From an uncultured Muribaculaceae bacterium (GTDB lineage: Bacteria > Bacteroidota > Bacteroidia > Bacteroidales > Muribaculaceae): 64,000 bases of DNA. Shown piece after piece: positions 54,926-64,000 of the stretch; the first letter of the stretch is position 1, and every line of letters starts with the position of its first letter. The notes beneath the pieces are model-generated. The model was not told where the DNA came from, did not search any database, and was given only the letters and a program-made list of their open reading frames with translations. The position numbers were made by a program, and so were the translations under genes. The stretch spans positions 4,329 through 68,328 of the forward strand of contig CAJTMY010000010.1 in assembly GCA_910577355.1 (NCBI GenBank). Reading direction: 5' to 3'.

Positions 54926-57745
54926 ATGGGCAAAGCTCCGGATATGACATCTCCCCTCAGTGTTGTAGGGGCAAGAGTCAACAATCTCAAGAATATTGAT
55001 GTAGATATACCCCGCGACGCGCTTACGGTCATCACCGGACTGTCCGGCTCGGGTAAGTCGTCTTTGGCTTTTGATACGATCTTTGCTGAAGGACAGCGAC
55101 GCTATATCGAGACATTCTCGGCATATGCCCGCAATATGCTCGGCAACCTCGAACGTCCCGATGTGGATTATATCACGGGGCTTAGCCCTGTCATCGCCAT
55201 CGAGCAGAAGACCGTGAACCGGAACCCGAGGTCCACCATAGGCACCACTACCGAGATCTACGACTTCCTGCGCCTGCTGTACTCACGTATCGGTCGCGCC
55301 CGCTCGTATCTGACCGGCAATGAAATGGTGCGCTATTCCGATGACAAGATCGTAAGCCTCATATTACAGCGGTTCAACGGACGCAGGATATATGTTCTCG
55401 CTCCGCTTGTGAAAAACCGCAAAGGGCATTACAAGGAATTGTTCGAGACATTGCGTAAGAAAGGATTCCTGCGTGTGCGTGTCGACGGCGAACTTATGGA
55501 GATCACGCAGGGCATGAAACTCGACCGTTACAAAAATCACTCGGTGGAGCTTGTCGTAGACCGCCTGCGGGCGACAGACAAGGATCTGCAACGTCTGCGC
55601 GACACGGTCGAGAGCGCGCTTGTCCAAGGCGAGAAACAGGTCATGATCTATGATGTGGACAATGATGATATTGCTCATTATTCGCAACTGCTTATGGATC
55701 CTGCAAGCGGATTGTCATACCGCGAGCCTGCCCCGCATAATTTTTCGTTCAACTCGCCGCAGGGATATTGCCCAAAATGCAAAGGCTTGGGATACGTGAA
55801 TATCATCGACCGCTCTAAAGTGTTGCCGGATGACTCGCTTTCGATACACGACGGCGCATTCACCCCTTTGGGCAAGTATAAGAACACCACGATATTCTGG
55901 CAGCTCTCATCGATATGCGAAGCTTATGGCGCGACACTGAAGACTCCAGTGCGCGAACTTGGAGAGGAATGCCTTGACGAGATCCTCAACGGTACAGACC
56001 GTCGTCTCATTCTTAAGAATGAAAGCATGGGGACGGTGACGCCCATGGGCGTGTACGAAGGCTTGCTGAAATATATCGACATGCAGCAGGCCGATGATGC
56101 CGGAGCGGCGGCTCAGAAATGGAGCGGCCAGTTCTACACACGCTGCGAGTGTCCCGAATGCCACGGAGACCGGCTCAACCGCGAGGCTCTTCATTTTTTT
56201 ATCGACGGGCAGAACATCGCACAACTTTGCCGTCTTGATATTGAGGCGCTCTACGAGTGGTCCAAAAATATACTCGGTCGCCTTGACGACCGCGACGCAA
56301 AGATAGCGTCCGAGATAATAAAAGAGATCAGCTCAAGACTGAGATTTTTAGTGGATGTGGGGTTGGGATATCTTCAGCTAAACAGAGCGGCGGCCACACT
56401 CAGCGGCGGAGAGAGCCAACGTATAAGGCTTGCCACTCAGCTCGGCTCGGAGCTGGTAAATGTCCTGTATATTCTCGATGAGCCATCCATAGGCCTGCAC
56501 CAACGTGACAACCGTCGCCTTATAGACTCGCTGAAACGTCTGCGCGATTCCTCCAACTCCATCATAGTCGTAGAGCATGACAAAGACATCATGCTCGAGG
56601 CCGACTACGTAGTGGATATAGGCCCCGGAGCCGGACGTAAAGGCGGCAATGTGGTATTTGCCGGCACCCCCGCCGAGATGCTTGAATCTGATACTGTAAC
56701 GGCATCATATCTCAACGGGAACCGCCGCATAGAGATTCCGGCATCCCGCCGCAAGGGCAACGGCAAGACTCTGCAGCTGCTCGGCTGCACCGGTCATAAT
56801 CTCAAGGATGTTGATTTCATACTGCCGCTCGGCACATTCACATGTGTATCGGGTGTGAGCGGATCGGGCAAATCATCGCTTGTCAATGCGACGCTCGAAC
56901 CTATATTGTCTCAACATTTCTATCGTTCCACCCGGCAACCGCTGCCTTATCGCGAGATAATCGGCATCGACAATATCGATAAGGCCGTTACCGTCGACCA
57001 ATCGCCGCTTGGACGCACTCCACGATCAAATCCCGCCACATATACAGGGCTGTTTACCGATATACGAACCTTGTTTGTCGGTCTTCCGGAAGCGAAGATC
57101 CGCGGCTACAAGCCGGGGCGCTTCTCATTCAATGTAGCAGGGGGACGCTGCGAGGCATGTGGCGGCAACGGATACCGCACTATCGAGATGAACTTCATGC
57201 CCGATGTTCTGGTGCCCTGCGAGGTGTGCCATGGCAAACGTTACAACCGAGAGACGCTTGAAGTGCGATATAAGGGCAAATCTATCGCCGATGTACTCGA
57301 CATGACCATCAATCAGGCGGTGGAATTCTTTGCCGGCGTGCCAAAGATTCTGAAAAAGCTTACGGTACTTCAGGAGATAGGTCTCGGCTATATCAAGCTC
57401 GGGCAGCCGTCATCGACCCTGTCGGGCGGCGAGAACCAACGCGTGAAACTCGCTACCGAGCTCGCTAAAAAGGATACCGGCCGCACACTGTATATCCTCG
57501 ATGAACCTACCACCGGACTGCATTTCGAAGATATACGCACTTTACTCGGTATACTCAACCGGCTTGTCGACCGGGGCAATACGGTGCTTGTCATAGAGCA
57601 CAACACCGATGTGCTGCGCAGTGCCGACTACATAATAGACATGGGTCCCGACGGCGGGGCAGGGGGCGGTATGATACTCGCTCAAGGGACTCCCGAAGAA
57701 ATAGCAAAAGGTGATTCACCTACCGCAAAATACATATTTGAGTGA
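54926..57745 (+). CDS. uvrA: UvrA, excinuclease ABC subunit A
   Basis: About 939 residues from ATG 54926 (an ATG at 54905 overlaps the previous gene). Two ATPase modules: Walker [10 protein letters not shown] and GVSGSGKSS, signatures [11 protein letters not shown] and [11 protein letters not shown], Walker [13 protein letters not shown] and [12 protein letters not shown]. The UvrB-binding region ([20 protein letters not shown] and following) is present. The C-terminal zinc finger (CEACGGNG ... [13 protein letters not shown]) is complete, but the first finger keeps only its second pair (CPKC); the upstream pair is replaced by [11 protein letters not shown]. Recognises bulky DNA damage with UvrB. 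Confidence 0.95.
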   Translation: MGKAPDMTSPLSVVGARVNNLKNIDVDIPRDALTVITGLSGSGKSSLAFDTIFAEGQRRYIETFSAYARNMLGNLERPDVDYITGLSPVIAIEQKTVNRNPRSTIGTTTEIYDFLRLLYSRIGRARSYLTGNEMVRYSDDKIVSLILQRFNGRRIYVLAPLVKNRKGHYKELFETLRKKGFLRVRVDGELMEITQGMKLDRYKNHSVELVVDRLRATDKDLQRLRDTVESALVQGEKQVMIYDVDNDDIAHYSQLLMDPASGLSYREPAPHNFSFNSPQGYCPKCKGLGYVNIIDRSKVLPDDSLSIHDGAFTPLGKYKNTTIFWQLSSICEAYGATLKTPVRELGEECLDEILNGTDRRLILKNESMGTVTPMGVYEGLLKYIDMQQADDAGAAAQKWSGQFYTRCECPECHGDRLNREALHFFIDGQNIAQLCRLDIEALYEWSKNILGRLDDRDAKIASEIIKEISSRLRFLVDVGLGYLQLNRAAATLSGGESQRIRLATQLGSELVNVLYILDEPSIGLHQRDNRRLIDSLKRLRDSSNSIIVVEHDKDIMLEADYVVDIGPGAGRKGGNVVFAGTPAEMLESDTVTASYLNGNRRIEIPASRRKGNGKTLQLLGCTGHNLKDVDFILPLGTFTCVSGVSGSGKSSLVNATLEPILSQHFYRSTRQPLPYREIIGIDNIDKAVTVDQSPLGRTPRSNPATYTGLFTDIRTLFVGLPEAKIRGYKPGRFSFNVAGGRCEACGGNGYRTIEMNFMPDVLVPCEVCHGKRYNRETLEVRYKGKSIADVLDMTINQAVEFFAGVPKILKKLTVLQEIGLGYIKLGQPSSTLSGGENQRVKLATELAKKDTGRTLYILDEPTTGLHFEDIRTLLGILNRLVDRGNTVLVIEHNTDVLRSADYIIDMGPDGGAGGGMILAQGTPEEIAKGDSPTAKYIFE

Positions 57746-57784
57746 ATTACAGCCTTAAATTGTCGTAATATGCGAAATTTTGAT

Positions 57785-57792
57785 TATTTTTG
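57785..57792 (+). promoter_or_regulatory. -7 box for the M3 peptidase
   Basis: TATTTTTG, with TTG 22 bp upstream (slightly long). Start near 57796; GTG at 57821. Confidence 0.5.
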
Positions 57793-57820
57793 CAGAAACC
57801 AACCTTAAATACATCTGTTC

Positions 57821-59950
57821 GTGAACAAGAAACTTTTATTATTTGCCGCAGTTGCCGTCATAGGGGCGGGAGCCGCGGGTATCGCAGCCACAATGGATAA
57901 AGAACCAGACAATCCTTTCCTGCAGAACTACACCACCGTCTACGAGATCCCACCGTTCGACCAAATCAAGACCGAGCACTATATACCCGCTCTCAAGGCC
58001 GGGATCGCCAAGCAGGAAGCCGGTATCCTCGACATCTGCAACAATACCGAGGATCCGACATTCGACAACACAGTGATACCTTTTGAGGATGCCGCCGAGA
58101 CATTGAACAAAGTGGTGCTCGTATTCGCCGCTCTCGAGGAATCCAACTCCTCGCCAGAGATGGTGGCCGTAGCCGAGGAATTCTATCCTCTTTACTCAGA
58201 GTCGCAGGATGCGATAATGATGAACGACAAGCTCTTCAACCGCTTCAAGTACCTGTATGACCACCGCAATGACCTCGGCATGGCGCCCGATCAGATCCGG
58301 GCCGTAGAGACTTATTACAAAAACTTTGTGCGTGCAGGCGCTCTACTTGATGAAGCACAGAAGGAAGAACTCAAGAACCTCAATACCGAGCTTACAAACC
58401 TATACCTTCAGTTCAACAAGAACCTTCTCAATGCCACCAACTCGTTTGCCATCGTGATCGAAGACCCCGAACGCCTCTCCGGACTTCCTGCCAATACAGT
58501 GGCCATAGCTGCCGAGGAAGCTCAGAAACGCGGCCTCGGCGAAGGCAAATGGGTATTTACTCTGCACGCACCGTCTCGTCTGCCGGTGCTGCAATATGCC
58601 AACGACCGCGATCTGCGTGAGAAAATGTACAAGGGATACACCACTCAGGCATCTTCGGGAGAATATGACAACCTGCCTGTCATCAACAAGATTCTCCAGA
58701 CACGCGCCAAGAAAGCCGCACTACTTGGCTTCGAAAATTATGGCTCATACATGACCGACAACGTCATGGCCAAGACAGTTGCAAACGCAGAGGATCTGCT
58801 CATGCAGATATGGATACCTGCCGTGGCAAAGGTCAAGGAAGAGGTAAAGGAAATGCAGGCACTCGCCGACCGCGACGGAGCTAATCTCACCATAGAGCCT
58901 TGGGACTACTATTATTATGCCGAGAAAGTACGTGCCGACAAGTATGATATCGACGAGAACGAACTCCGCGCATACTTTGCCGTGGATTCGGTACGCAACG
59001 GCATATTCAACATGGCCGCACGTCTCTACGGCGTGAAATTCACCGAGATGCCCGACGCACCGAAATACTTTGACGAAGTCAAAGTCTACGATGTCACCGA
59101 TGCCGGCACAGGTGAACACATAGCTGTATTCATGACCGACTACTTCACGCGTCCCTCAAAACGTCAGGGCGCATGGATGAGCGAATTCAAGGGTTCGTGG
59201 ATCAATCCCGACGGCACAGCTTCACGCCCGGTTATATTCAATGTAGGCAACTTCACTCCTCCCACGGCCGATATGCCTTCGCTTCTCAGCATTGACGAGG
59301 TACAGACAATGTTCCACGAATTTGGCCATGGCCTGCACGGCATGCTTTCCCGCGCGCGTCTCAAAAGTCAGGCCGGTACGAATGTCGACCGCGACTTTGT
59401 TGAGCTGCCTTCGCAGATCCACGAGCACTGGGCTTTCCAACCCGAGCTGCTTCGTACATACGCACACCATTACAAGACTGGTGAGACTATCCCTGAGGAA
59501 CTGATCGAGAAAATTCAGGCCTCGTCCAAGCACAACAGCGGTTTCCGCACAGCCGAACTCGTAGGTGCCGCTCTTCTTGACCTTCAATATGGCAAGCTCA
59601 ATCCTACGGGTGATGTGGACGTAATGGCCTTTGAGGACTCTGTACGCAATGCCATCGGCATGCCTGCCGAACTTACCTACCGCTATCGTTCGCCTTACTT
59701 CAAGCACATATTCGGCAGCGACGGATATGCTTCGGGCTACTATACTTATCTGTGGGCTGAAGTTCTCGATACCGACGGCTTCGAACTGTTTGAAGAAAAA
59801 GGTATTTTCGATCCTGAAACCGCAGCCTCATTCAAGAAAAACATTCTTGAGGCAGGTGGTTCGGAAGATCCCATGGCGCTGTATGTACGTTTCCGCGGCC
59901 ACAAACCGTCGGTGGATGCTCTGCTGCGCAACCGCGGCCTTGCCGAATAA
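57821..59950 (+). CDS. dcp: M3 family metallopeptidase, peptidyl-dipeptidase Dcp-like
   Basis: 709 residues from GTG 57821, with an N-terminal hydrophobic signal (LLLFAAVAVIGAGAAGIAA). Zinc motif FHEFGHGLH with His499, Glu500 and His503; the third ligand Glu is in the HWAFQPELL stretch. The ring of Tyr residues and DKEPDNPFLQ start are typical Dcp. Removes C-terminal dipeptides from peptides, here probably in the periplasm given the signal. Ends at a strong terminator. Confidence 0.94.
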   Translation: MNKKLLLFAAVAVIGAGAAGIAATMDKEPDNPFLQNYTTVYEIPPFDQIKTEHYIPALKAGIAKQEAGILDICNNTEDPTFDNTVIPFEDAAETLNKVVLVFAALEESNSSPEMVAVAEEFYPLYSESQDAIMMNDKLFNRFKYLYDHRNDLGMAPDQIRAVETYYKNFVRAGALLDEAQKEELKNLNTELTNLYLQFNKNLLNATNSFAIVIEDPERLSGLPANTVAIAAEEAQKRGLGEGKWVFTLHAPSRLPVLQYANDRDLREKMYKGYTTQASSGEYDNLPVINKILQTRAKKAALLGFENYGSYMTDNVMAKTVANAEDLLMQIWIPAVAKVKEEVKEMQALADRDGANLTIEPWDYYYYAEKVRADKYDIDENELRAYFAVDSVRNGIFNMAARLYGVKFTEMPDAPKYFDEVKVYDVTDAGTGEHIAVFMTDYFTRPSKRQGAWMSEFKGSWINPDGTASRPVIFNVGNFTPPTADMPSLLSIDEVQTMFHEFGHGLHGMLSRARLKSQAGTNVDRDFVELPSQIHEHWAFQPELLRTYAHHYKTGETIPEELIEKIQASSKHNSGFRTAELVGAALLDLQYGKLNPTGDVDVMAFEDSVRNAIGMPAELTYRYRSPYFKHIFGSDGYASGYYTYLWAEVLDTDGFELFEEKGIFDPETAASFKKNILEAGGSEDPMALYVRFRGHKPSVDALLRNRGLAE

Positions 59951-59966
59951 TATCATAACCAGAACC

Positions 59967-60003
59967 AAGCCCCGCACGGAAAAATTCCATGCGGGGCTTT
60001 TCT
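59967..60003. terminator. Terminator between dcp and the GT2-S4 gene
   Basis: AAGCCCCGCA/TGCGGGGCTT stem with an inner GGAA/TTCC pairing, followed by TTTTCTT on the plus strand; convergent genes on both sides. Confidence 0.9.
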
Positions 60004-60022
60004 TAAGTATTATTATATAGAA

Positions 60023-61243
60023 TCAGTCTATATCGTCGAAATCAAAATCCCAACCCTCGTTCGAGGCATAAGAATCTGTGAAGCGTGCCAATTCGCGGCC
60101 TTCGCGCTTGGTAGGGCGCCCAAGCCCCTTTCGGCGATCAACGAATCCCGAAATTTTCACCACATCAAGCAGGTCGTACTGATCTTGCGGCGTAATATTC
60201 TCAAGATATTCCGGCACAAGCTTAGCGCCGAGACGGTTTTCGGTCACGGCCTTCACCCGAAAGGTATATGTTACCGGAGGCTTGCGGACATGAACTTCAT
60301 CGCCAGGCTTTACGGTACGGGCCGGTTTCACGGGATTGGGATCTGCGTTAAGTGTGATTCGACCCTTCTTACATGCTTCGGTGGCTATTGTGCGCGTCTT
60401 GAATATGCGCATGGCCCACAGCCATTTATCGATACGTACTTCAGTTGCCATTTTTGATATAGCGGTCATGCCGCGCTCAGCGACATACTTCTTGTTGTCT
60501 ATATTGTCCATCATATAACCATAAGCCTCGCGCAGATGCGGGGTAGGCCGCTCGTTGTGCCACAGATGCCAGCATAATCCCATCCGAAACAGCTTAAATG
60601 TGTGTATACCTATGCCCTCAAGACGCATGCACAGGTCGGTGTCTTCGACGCCCCAGCCTTCATAATGCTCGTCGTAGCCATTGACACGCATAAAGTCACT
60701 TCGCCAGAAACTCATGTTGCATCCTATTGCCACACCATCGCGATGGTAACGGGTACCGAACAGTCGTCCGAGTGTGGCAAATCGAAAATTCTTCATGCGG
60801 TCGCGCATCACACTGCGGGATATCGGCGATATGCTGCATGCGATACGCGCCGCACATATCTTGGCAGAACCGTATGGAGACAACCTCACACGCGAGCCTT
60901 TTATGTAATAGCCGCTGCGTGCGCTATCGGCATGATCGGCCACAAAATGTCGTTCGAGCATCACATCGCCGTCGATCTGTATTATGTATTCGCCTGTTGA
61001 TGCGGCAATCCCCTTGTTACGGATGGCGGCGAGACGAAATCCCCGATCCTCATGCCATACATGGATCACCGGAACGCGCAGACGCTGTTGCCAACGTTTC
61101 ACCACATCGGCTGTTTCCGGCCCGGATCCGTCATCGCAGACCACTATCTCATCAGGCATACGGGTTTGTCTCGACACGCTGTCAAGCACCACATCCAAGG
61201 CATCCGGACGGTTGTATGTCGATATTAACAATGTAATCTTCAC
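60023..61243 (-). CDS. Fusion: family 2 glycosyltransferase + S4 RNA-binding (Hsp15-like) protein
   Basis: 406 residues in one uninterrupted frame. Residues 1-262 are a GT2 (ITLLISTYNRPDALDVVLDS, CDDGSGPET, QIDGDVMLERHFV, GWGVEDTDLCMRL). Residues 266-345 are an S4/Hsp15 domain (RIDKWLWAMRIFKTRTIATEACKKG, KPGDEVHVRKPP), with the basic tail (RRKGLGRPTKREGRELARF) usual for Hsp15-like proteins. The joint, KKYVAERGMTAISKM, looks like a normal GT2 C-terminus running into the ATG (Met265, at 60451) where a free S4 protein would start. No stop or promoter is visible at the joint. It could be a true fusion, or the S4 part may also be made separately from Met265. Confidence 0.85.
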   Translation of the reverse strand: MKITLLISTYNRPDALDVVLDSVSRQTRMPDEIVVCDDGSGPETADVVKRWQQRLRVPVIHVWHEDRGFRLAAIRNKGIAASTGEYIIQIDGDVMLERHFVADHADSARSGYYIKGSRVRLSPYGSAKICAARIACSISPISRSVMRDRMKNFRFATLGRLFGTRYHRDGVAIGCNMSFWRSDFMRVNGYDEHYEGWGVEDTDLCMRLEGIGIHTFKLFRMGLCWHLWHNERPTPHLREAYGYMMDNIDNKKYVAERGMTAISKMATEVRIDKWLWAMRIFKTRTIATEACKKGRITLNADPNPVKPARTVKPGDEVHVRKPPVTYTFRVKAVTENRLGAKLVPEYLENITPQDQYDLLDVVKISGFVDRRKGLGRPTKREGRELARFTDSYASNEGWDFDFDDID

Positions 61244-61335
61244 AAGCTGATGTTTTATGTCAATAATAGTATCTTCATGCCATGGAGCCTTTTACACGGC
61301 TCCATTACATATTCGGCATGCGGTTGTCGTAGATC

Positions 61336-61899
61336 TTATTTGTTATTATATTTGCACATGGCGCTCTGTGCGCCGGCCAATACATACTCGCATATAGCCT
61401 CGTCGGCGACCTTGATGCGTTCGGCCAACTCGACAAGCTGCTCGGGTGGAAACTTTCCCAGCACATAGTCGATCTGGCATCCTCGCGGATAGTCGTTGCC
61501 TATGCCCATGCGCAGGCGTGCGTACGACTCCGTGCCCAACATCTGCGCTATGTTCTTAAGCCCGTTATGACCGGCATCGCTGCCGCGTGTCTTTATTCGT
61601 ATGGCTCCGAGGGGTAGGGCGACATCATCGACCGCAACCAATATATTCTCGACAGGTATGTTCTCTTTCTGCTGCCAATAGCGTACCGCATTGCCGCTGA
61701 GGTTCATATATGTCGATGGCTTGAGGAGCACGAGTTGCCTGTTCTTGAGGCGCATACGGGCTATATCGCCATATCGTTCCGTGGCGAAAGAAATATTGGA
61801 CGCCTCGGCTAAGGCGTCCAATATCATAAATCCTATGTTGTGACGGGTTCCGGCGTATTCACTGCCGATATTGCCCAGCCCAACTATCAGGTATTTCAT
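61336..61899 (-). CDS. pth: Peptidyl-tRNA hydrolase
   Basis: 187 residues. [24 protein letters not shown] with catalytic His20, [14 protein letters not shown] with Asn, VDDVALPLG with Asp, and GGNGHN-like region [11 protein letters not shown]. Releases peptides from peptidyl-tRNA that drops off ribosomes. Follows rplY by 14 bp, a very common Bacteroidetes pairing, and precedes the GT2::S4 gene by 92 bp (61244-61335). Confidence 0.97.
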   Translation of the reverse strand: MKYLIVGLGNIGSEYAGTRHNIGFMILDALAEASNISFATERYGDIARMRLKNRQLVLLKPSTYMNLSGNAVRYWQQKENIPVENILVAVDDVALPLGAIRIKTRGSDAGHNGLKNIAQMLGTESYARLRMGIGNDYPRGCQIDYVLGKFPPEQLVELAERIKVADEAICEYVLAGAQSAMCKYNNK

Positions 61900-61913
61900 G
61901 CGTCAGCAAATAT

Positions 61914-62564
61914 TTACTTTGCAGCGGCGGCAGCGGCACCACGTGCGGCACGGGTGAGCTGTACGGCGCATACCACGGCATTCTTTGCGTTCATGAGCTC
62001 AAGATTCTCGAAGTGAAGGTCGCCCACCTGCATAGTCTTGCCAAGGCCGAGGTTGTCGACGTTGATGACCAGACGCTCGGGGATAGCGGTGTATATAGCT
62101 TTCACACGCAGTTTCTTCATCGACAGTGTGAGTTTACCACCGGCTTTCACGCCTTCGGCATGGCCGTCGAGCTTCACGGGAACTTCAACAGTCACGGGCT
62201 TCTTGTCGCTTACTTCGAGCAGGTCGATATGCAGAATGTTGTCCTTTACAGGCTGGAACTGTATGTCCTTGAGCACGGCCATACGGGTTTCGCCGTTGAT
62301 ATCAAGCTCAATGGCGAAGATATCGGGTGTGTATATGAGTTTGCGCACAGCATCGTTAGATACGGTAAGGTCGGTGGTAAGCAGGGCTTTGCCGTTGCCG
62401 ATCTCCACGATTTTCTCACCGGGCTTGAGGGTGCCGGCATAGGGCAGGTCGAATATTTCACCGCCGTTGAGCACAACGGGAATAAGATTTTGTGCACGCA
62501 GAGCCTTGGTGGCTTTTTTGCCGAGCTCGGTACGGGGCTGGGCTGCAAGTTTGAATGTTTTCAT
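61914..62564 (-). CDS. rplY: 50S ribosomal protein L25 (Ctc form)
   Basis: 216 residues: an N-terminal 5S-rRNA-binding domain (about 1-95, LAAQPRTELGKKATKALRAQ, VVLNGGE) and a C-terminal TL5/CTC beta-domain (about 100-195, DLLEVSDKKPVTVEVPVKL), then an Ala-rich tail (RAARGAAAAAAK). Heads rplY-pth-(GT2::S4). Confidence 0.97.
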   Translation of the reverse strand: MKTFKLAAQPRTELGKKATKALRAQNLIPVVLNGGEIFDLPYAGTLKPGEKIVEIGNGKALLTTDLTVSNDAVRKLIYTPDIFAIELDINGETRMAVLKDIQFQPVKDNILHIDLLEVSDKKPVTVEVPVKLDGHAEGVKAGGKLTLSMKKLRVKAIYTAIPERLVINVDNLGLGKTMQVGDLHFENLELMNAKNAVVCAVQLTRAARGAAAAAAK

Positions 62565-62650
62565 GAGTGTAGTGTTGTTGTGTTACTCAAAATTAAGTTT
62601 ATTGTCTGCTCCTTAATTTCCCATCACACGGGATATGCTAAAAAGCGGTG

Positions 62651-62681
62651 CAAAGTTAGTTTTTTTTTACTGTTCCTGCAA
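62651..62681 (-). promoter_or_regulatory. Promoter for rplY operon
   Basis: Minus strand TTG, 20 bp, TAACTTTG. Predicted start near 62647, leaving an 83-nt leader. Confidence 0.72.
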
Positions 62682-62767
62682 GTTTTTTGTTTGGGTTTGT
62701 GTGTCATGGAGATAGTATTTATGTGTTTTGAAGCGAGAAAAATCCTTTGTTTAGATTTTATTAATGT

Positions 62768-62807
62768 ACATGTGCAATGTATTGGCACATGTGCATTCTT
62801 ACCTTTG
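62768..62807 (+). promoter_or_regulatory. Operator-like repeats and -7 box before the small 62.8-kb gene
   Basis: ACATGTGCA occurs at 62768-62776 and 62787-62795 (19 bp apart); ACATGTGC/GCACATGT form an 8-bp inverted repeat with a 9-nt spacer, and GCACATGTGC (62785-62794) is a perfect palindrome. The -7 box TACCTTTG follows at 62800-62807. Together with the rplY promoter and leader this accounts for the 272-bp gap 62565-62836. Confidence 0.55.
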
Positions 62808-62836
62808 TGATACAAAAAGATTTAACCTCTATCCTT

Positions 62837-63052
62837 ATGTCAACAATCTCATCCACCGACATTCTCTTTGCTACGGCGACCTTAATGGGCCGACAGGTAT
62901 ATGTTTACAATGGCGACGGCATATCGTCGCTCGCTCAGCTTATGAGCCGTGTGCGCGGTGCAGCCCCGGGGCGTCGCGGTATGGCGACCCTTACGGTTCG
63001 GAACGCTACGCGCGGATGGTCTGAGAGCCGCGATTTCTATCTAGGCGCCTGA
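62837..63052 (+). CDS. Small protein of unknown function
   Basis: 71 residues from ATG 62837 (MSTISSTDILFATATLMGRQ), which lies 30 bp after the -7 box; an upstream in-frame ATG at 62777 would lie in the promoter. No signal peptide. The VYVYNGDGISSLAQL start and TLTVRNATRGWSESRDFYL end give an alpha/beta pattern. I have a vague sense of small Bacteroidales proteins with a similar 'RNxTxGWS' ending, but cannot name a family. Its promoter carries operator-like repeats, so it is probably regulated. Confidence 0.6.
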   Translation: MSTISSTDILFATATLMGRQVYVYNGDGISSLAQLMSRVRGAAPGRRGMATLTVRNATRGWSESRDFYLGA

Positions 63053-63219
63053 GATAGAAGATACAGCTGCCGTAATTATAGAATCCATGCTCCGCATCGT
63101 CGGCTGTTCCTTTGGCTGTAAGTATCGGAAGCGGTACCGACAGATATGCCTCATCTTCGACCAACTGTATCTTAATTTAGCCACAATAATCAAACATTTA
63201 AGTTAAATAAGGTGAAATA

Positions 63220-63251
63220 TTGTGTGATACAAGTACAAAGTCCTAAATTTG
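63220..63251 (+). promoter_or_regulatory. Promoter for the terminal barrel gene
   Basis: TTG, 21 bp, TAAATTTG. Predicted start near 63255, 20 nt before ATG 63275. Apart from this I see nothing certain in 63053-63274. Confidence 0.6.
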
Positions 63252-63274
63252 CCGTAGACGAATCACAAATAAAA

Positions 63275-63973
63275 ATGAAACGACTTCGTATATTTATACT
63301 TGCTACGTTATCGGCACTTACTGTCGTTGCCGAGAACCGGGACAGCCTGCCCCTCGATTCAAAGACAATCATAGAGAACAGGCTTGATATTGACACCATA
63401 GTATCGCAGAACGGACTGTCATTTCAGAATCAATCACAAGCCGCACCAGCTGCCACAATCTTGAATTCAGTTCCATTGTCGATGCCGGTGCTAAGACCTG
63501 CATTATTCTTGCCGGGCAATATAGCATCATGGACGGGTGGGGGACTTTATAGTGTTGTATCACACGAACACATGCCGGGACTTATGACAATAGAGCGGGG
63601 CGGTTTTAATGTCGGACAGCAGATAGGTGATTTTTCGTTCTCGGCATATGTCGAAGCTTTGCATTACGGCACTTATTACGGACTGCGACGCCAGACCGGA
63701 GCAGGCATCTCTTTAACTTATCGGATAAGTCCGACTATCGGAGTCACGTTATACGGCAGCCTGTATAGCCGGCCGGGAATTATGAATCCGGCAATGGCCG
63801 GCTATACATATTCCTCCGCTGCCGGAGGATATGTGGATTGGCGTATCAGCGACAGATTCGGCGTTAAGGCAGGCGGCCGTGTGGAACGCAACATGGCTAC
63901 AAACCAATGGCGCGCCCAACCCACTTTGGAACCATATGTACGAATAAACGGGTCAGCAGCAAAACCCGGTTGA
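63275..63973 (+). CDS. Putative outer-membrane beta-barrel protein, family unknown
   Basis: 232 residues from ATG 63275 (MKRLRIFILATLSAL), preferred to an earlier in-frame start at 63212 because that lies upstream of the predicted transcription start. Signal peptide ends VVAE. The body alternates short beta-strands with aromatic residues and glycines (FSFSAYVEALHYGTYYG, GISLTYRISPTIGVTLYGSLYS, GGYVDWRISDRFGVKAGGRVE), typical of a small barrel. The final residues do not end in the usual aromatic, so the true C-terminus may differ. Function unknown. Confidence 0.7.
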   Translation: MKRLRIFILATLSALTVVAENRDSLPLDSKTIIENRLDIDTIVSQNGLSFQNQSQAAPAATILNSVPLSMPVLRPALFLPGNIASWTGGGLYSVVSHEHMPGLMTIERGGFNVGQQIGDFSFSAYVEALHYGTYYGLRRQTGAGISLTYRISPTIGVTLYGSLYSRPGIMNPAMAGYTYSSAAGGYVDWRISDRFGVKAGGRVERNMATNQWRAQPTLEPYVRINGSAAKPG

Positions 63974-64000
63974 AATGTTAAAAAACTATCCGAGTGAAAA

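Noticed and set aside
1..64000. tRNA, rRNA, IS elements, integrases, CRISPR arrays
   Set aside because: No TTCGANTC-type T-loop with a matching acceptor stem, no transposase or integrase-like frame and no short regularly spaced direct repeats were seen.

Overview
The window comes from a gut-type Bacteroidales genome; protein style and gene order suggest Muribaculaceae, but that family assignment is inference. Pointers are the Bacteroidetes promoter form (TTG/TTTG, about 20 bp, TAnnTTTG) in front of many genes, rare Shine-Dalgarno sequences, a TonB-dependent receptor with a carboxypeptidase-like N-domain, and lineage-typical families (DUF4492, DUF4827, DUF4876, DUF6850, DUF5686, DUF4250, an RprXY-type two-component pair). 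I saw no tRNA, rRNA, insertion sequence, integrase or CRISPR array. Most of the window is housekeeping chromosome.

Layout. 1-2.8 kb (-): panC-panD-ffh-folD. 3.1-4.6 kb (+): a small HTH-like protein and a double universal-stress protein. 4.6-9.5 kb (-): small membrane protein-dxs-trkA-trkH (isoprenoid precursor and K+ uptake). 9.6-12.4 kb (-): S9 peptidase and YigZ. 12.5-15.5 kb (-): DUF4492-cydA-cydB, cytochrome bd oxidase. 15.6-17.6 kb (-): ABC-F ATPase. 17.7-23.4 kb (-): valS-nrnA-DUF4827-glmM. 23.5-27.1 kb (+): patatin, GH13 amylase, prs. 27.2-28.4 kb (-): secreted inositol-phosphate phosphatase. 28.5-34.4 kb (+): TPR protein, then TonB receptor-DUF4876-DUF6850 operon. 34.4-34.75 kb: a candidate structured RNA on the minus strand. 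34.9-39.3 kb: rlmD (+), CYTH (-), DUF5686 (+). 39.3-41.4 kb (-): a sensor kinase lacking its phospho-acceptor histidine. 41.5-42.4 kb (+): a glutaminase-fold protein lacking its catalytic residues. 42.6-45.3 kb (-): MalQ with two starch-binding domains. 45.4-50.8 kb (-): tightly coupled DUF4250-pcrA-nspC-GT2-radC. 50.9-51.4 kb (+): small Rossmann-like protein. 51.4-53.7 kb (-): rprY/rprX-like pair. 54-60 kb (+): lytic transglycosylase, uvrA, M3 dipeptidase. 60-62.6 kb (-): rplY-pth-(GT2::S4 fusion). 62.8-64 kb (+): a small unknown protein and a putative outer-membrane barrel.

The most unusual items are the glycosyltransferase::S4 RNA-binding fusion next to pth, the Asn-for-His sensor kinase, the glutaminase-like pseudoenzyme with a CxCxCH motif, the candidate ~245-nt RNA at 34.47-34.72 kb, and an operator-like repeat cluster before the 62.8-kb gene. 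None proves a new system; each is a testable oddity inside otherwise ordinary chromosome.
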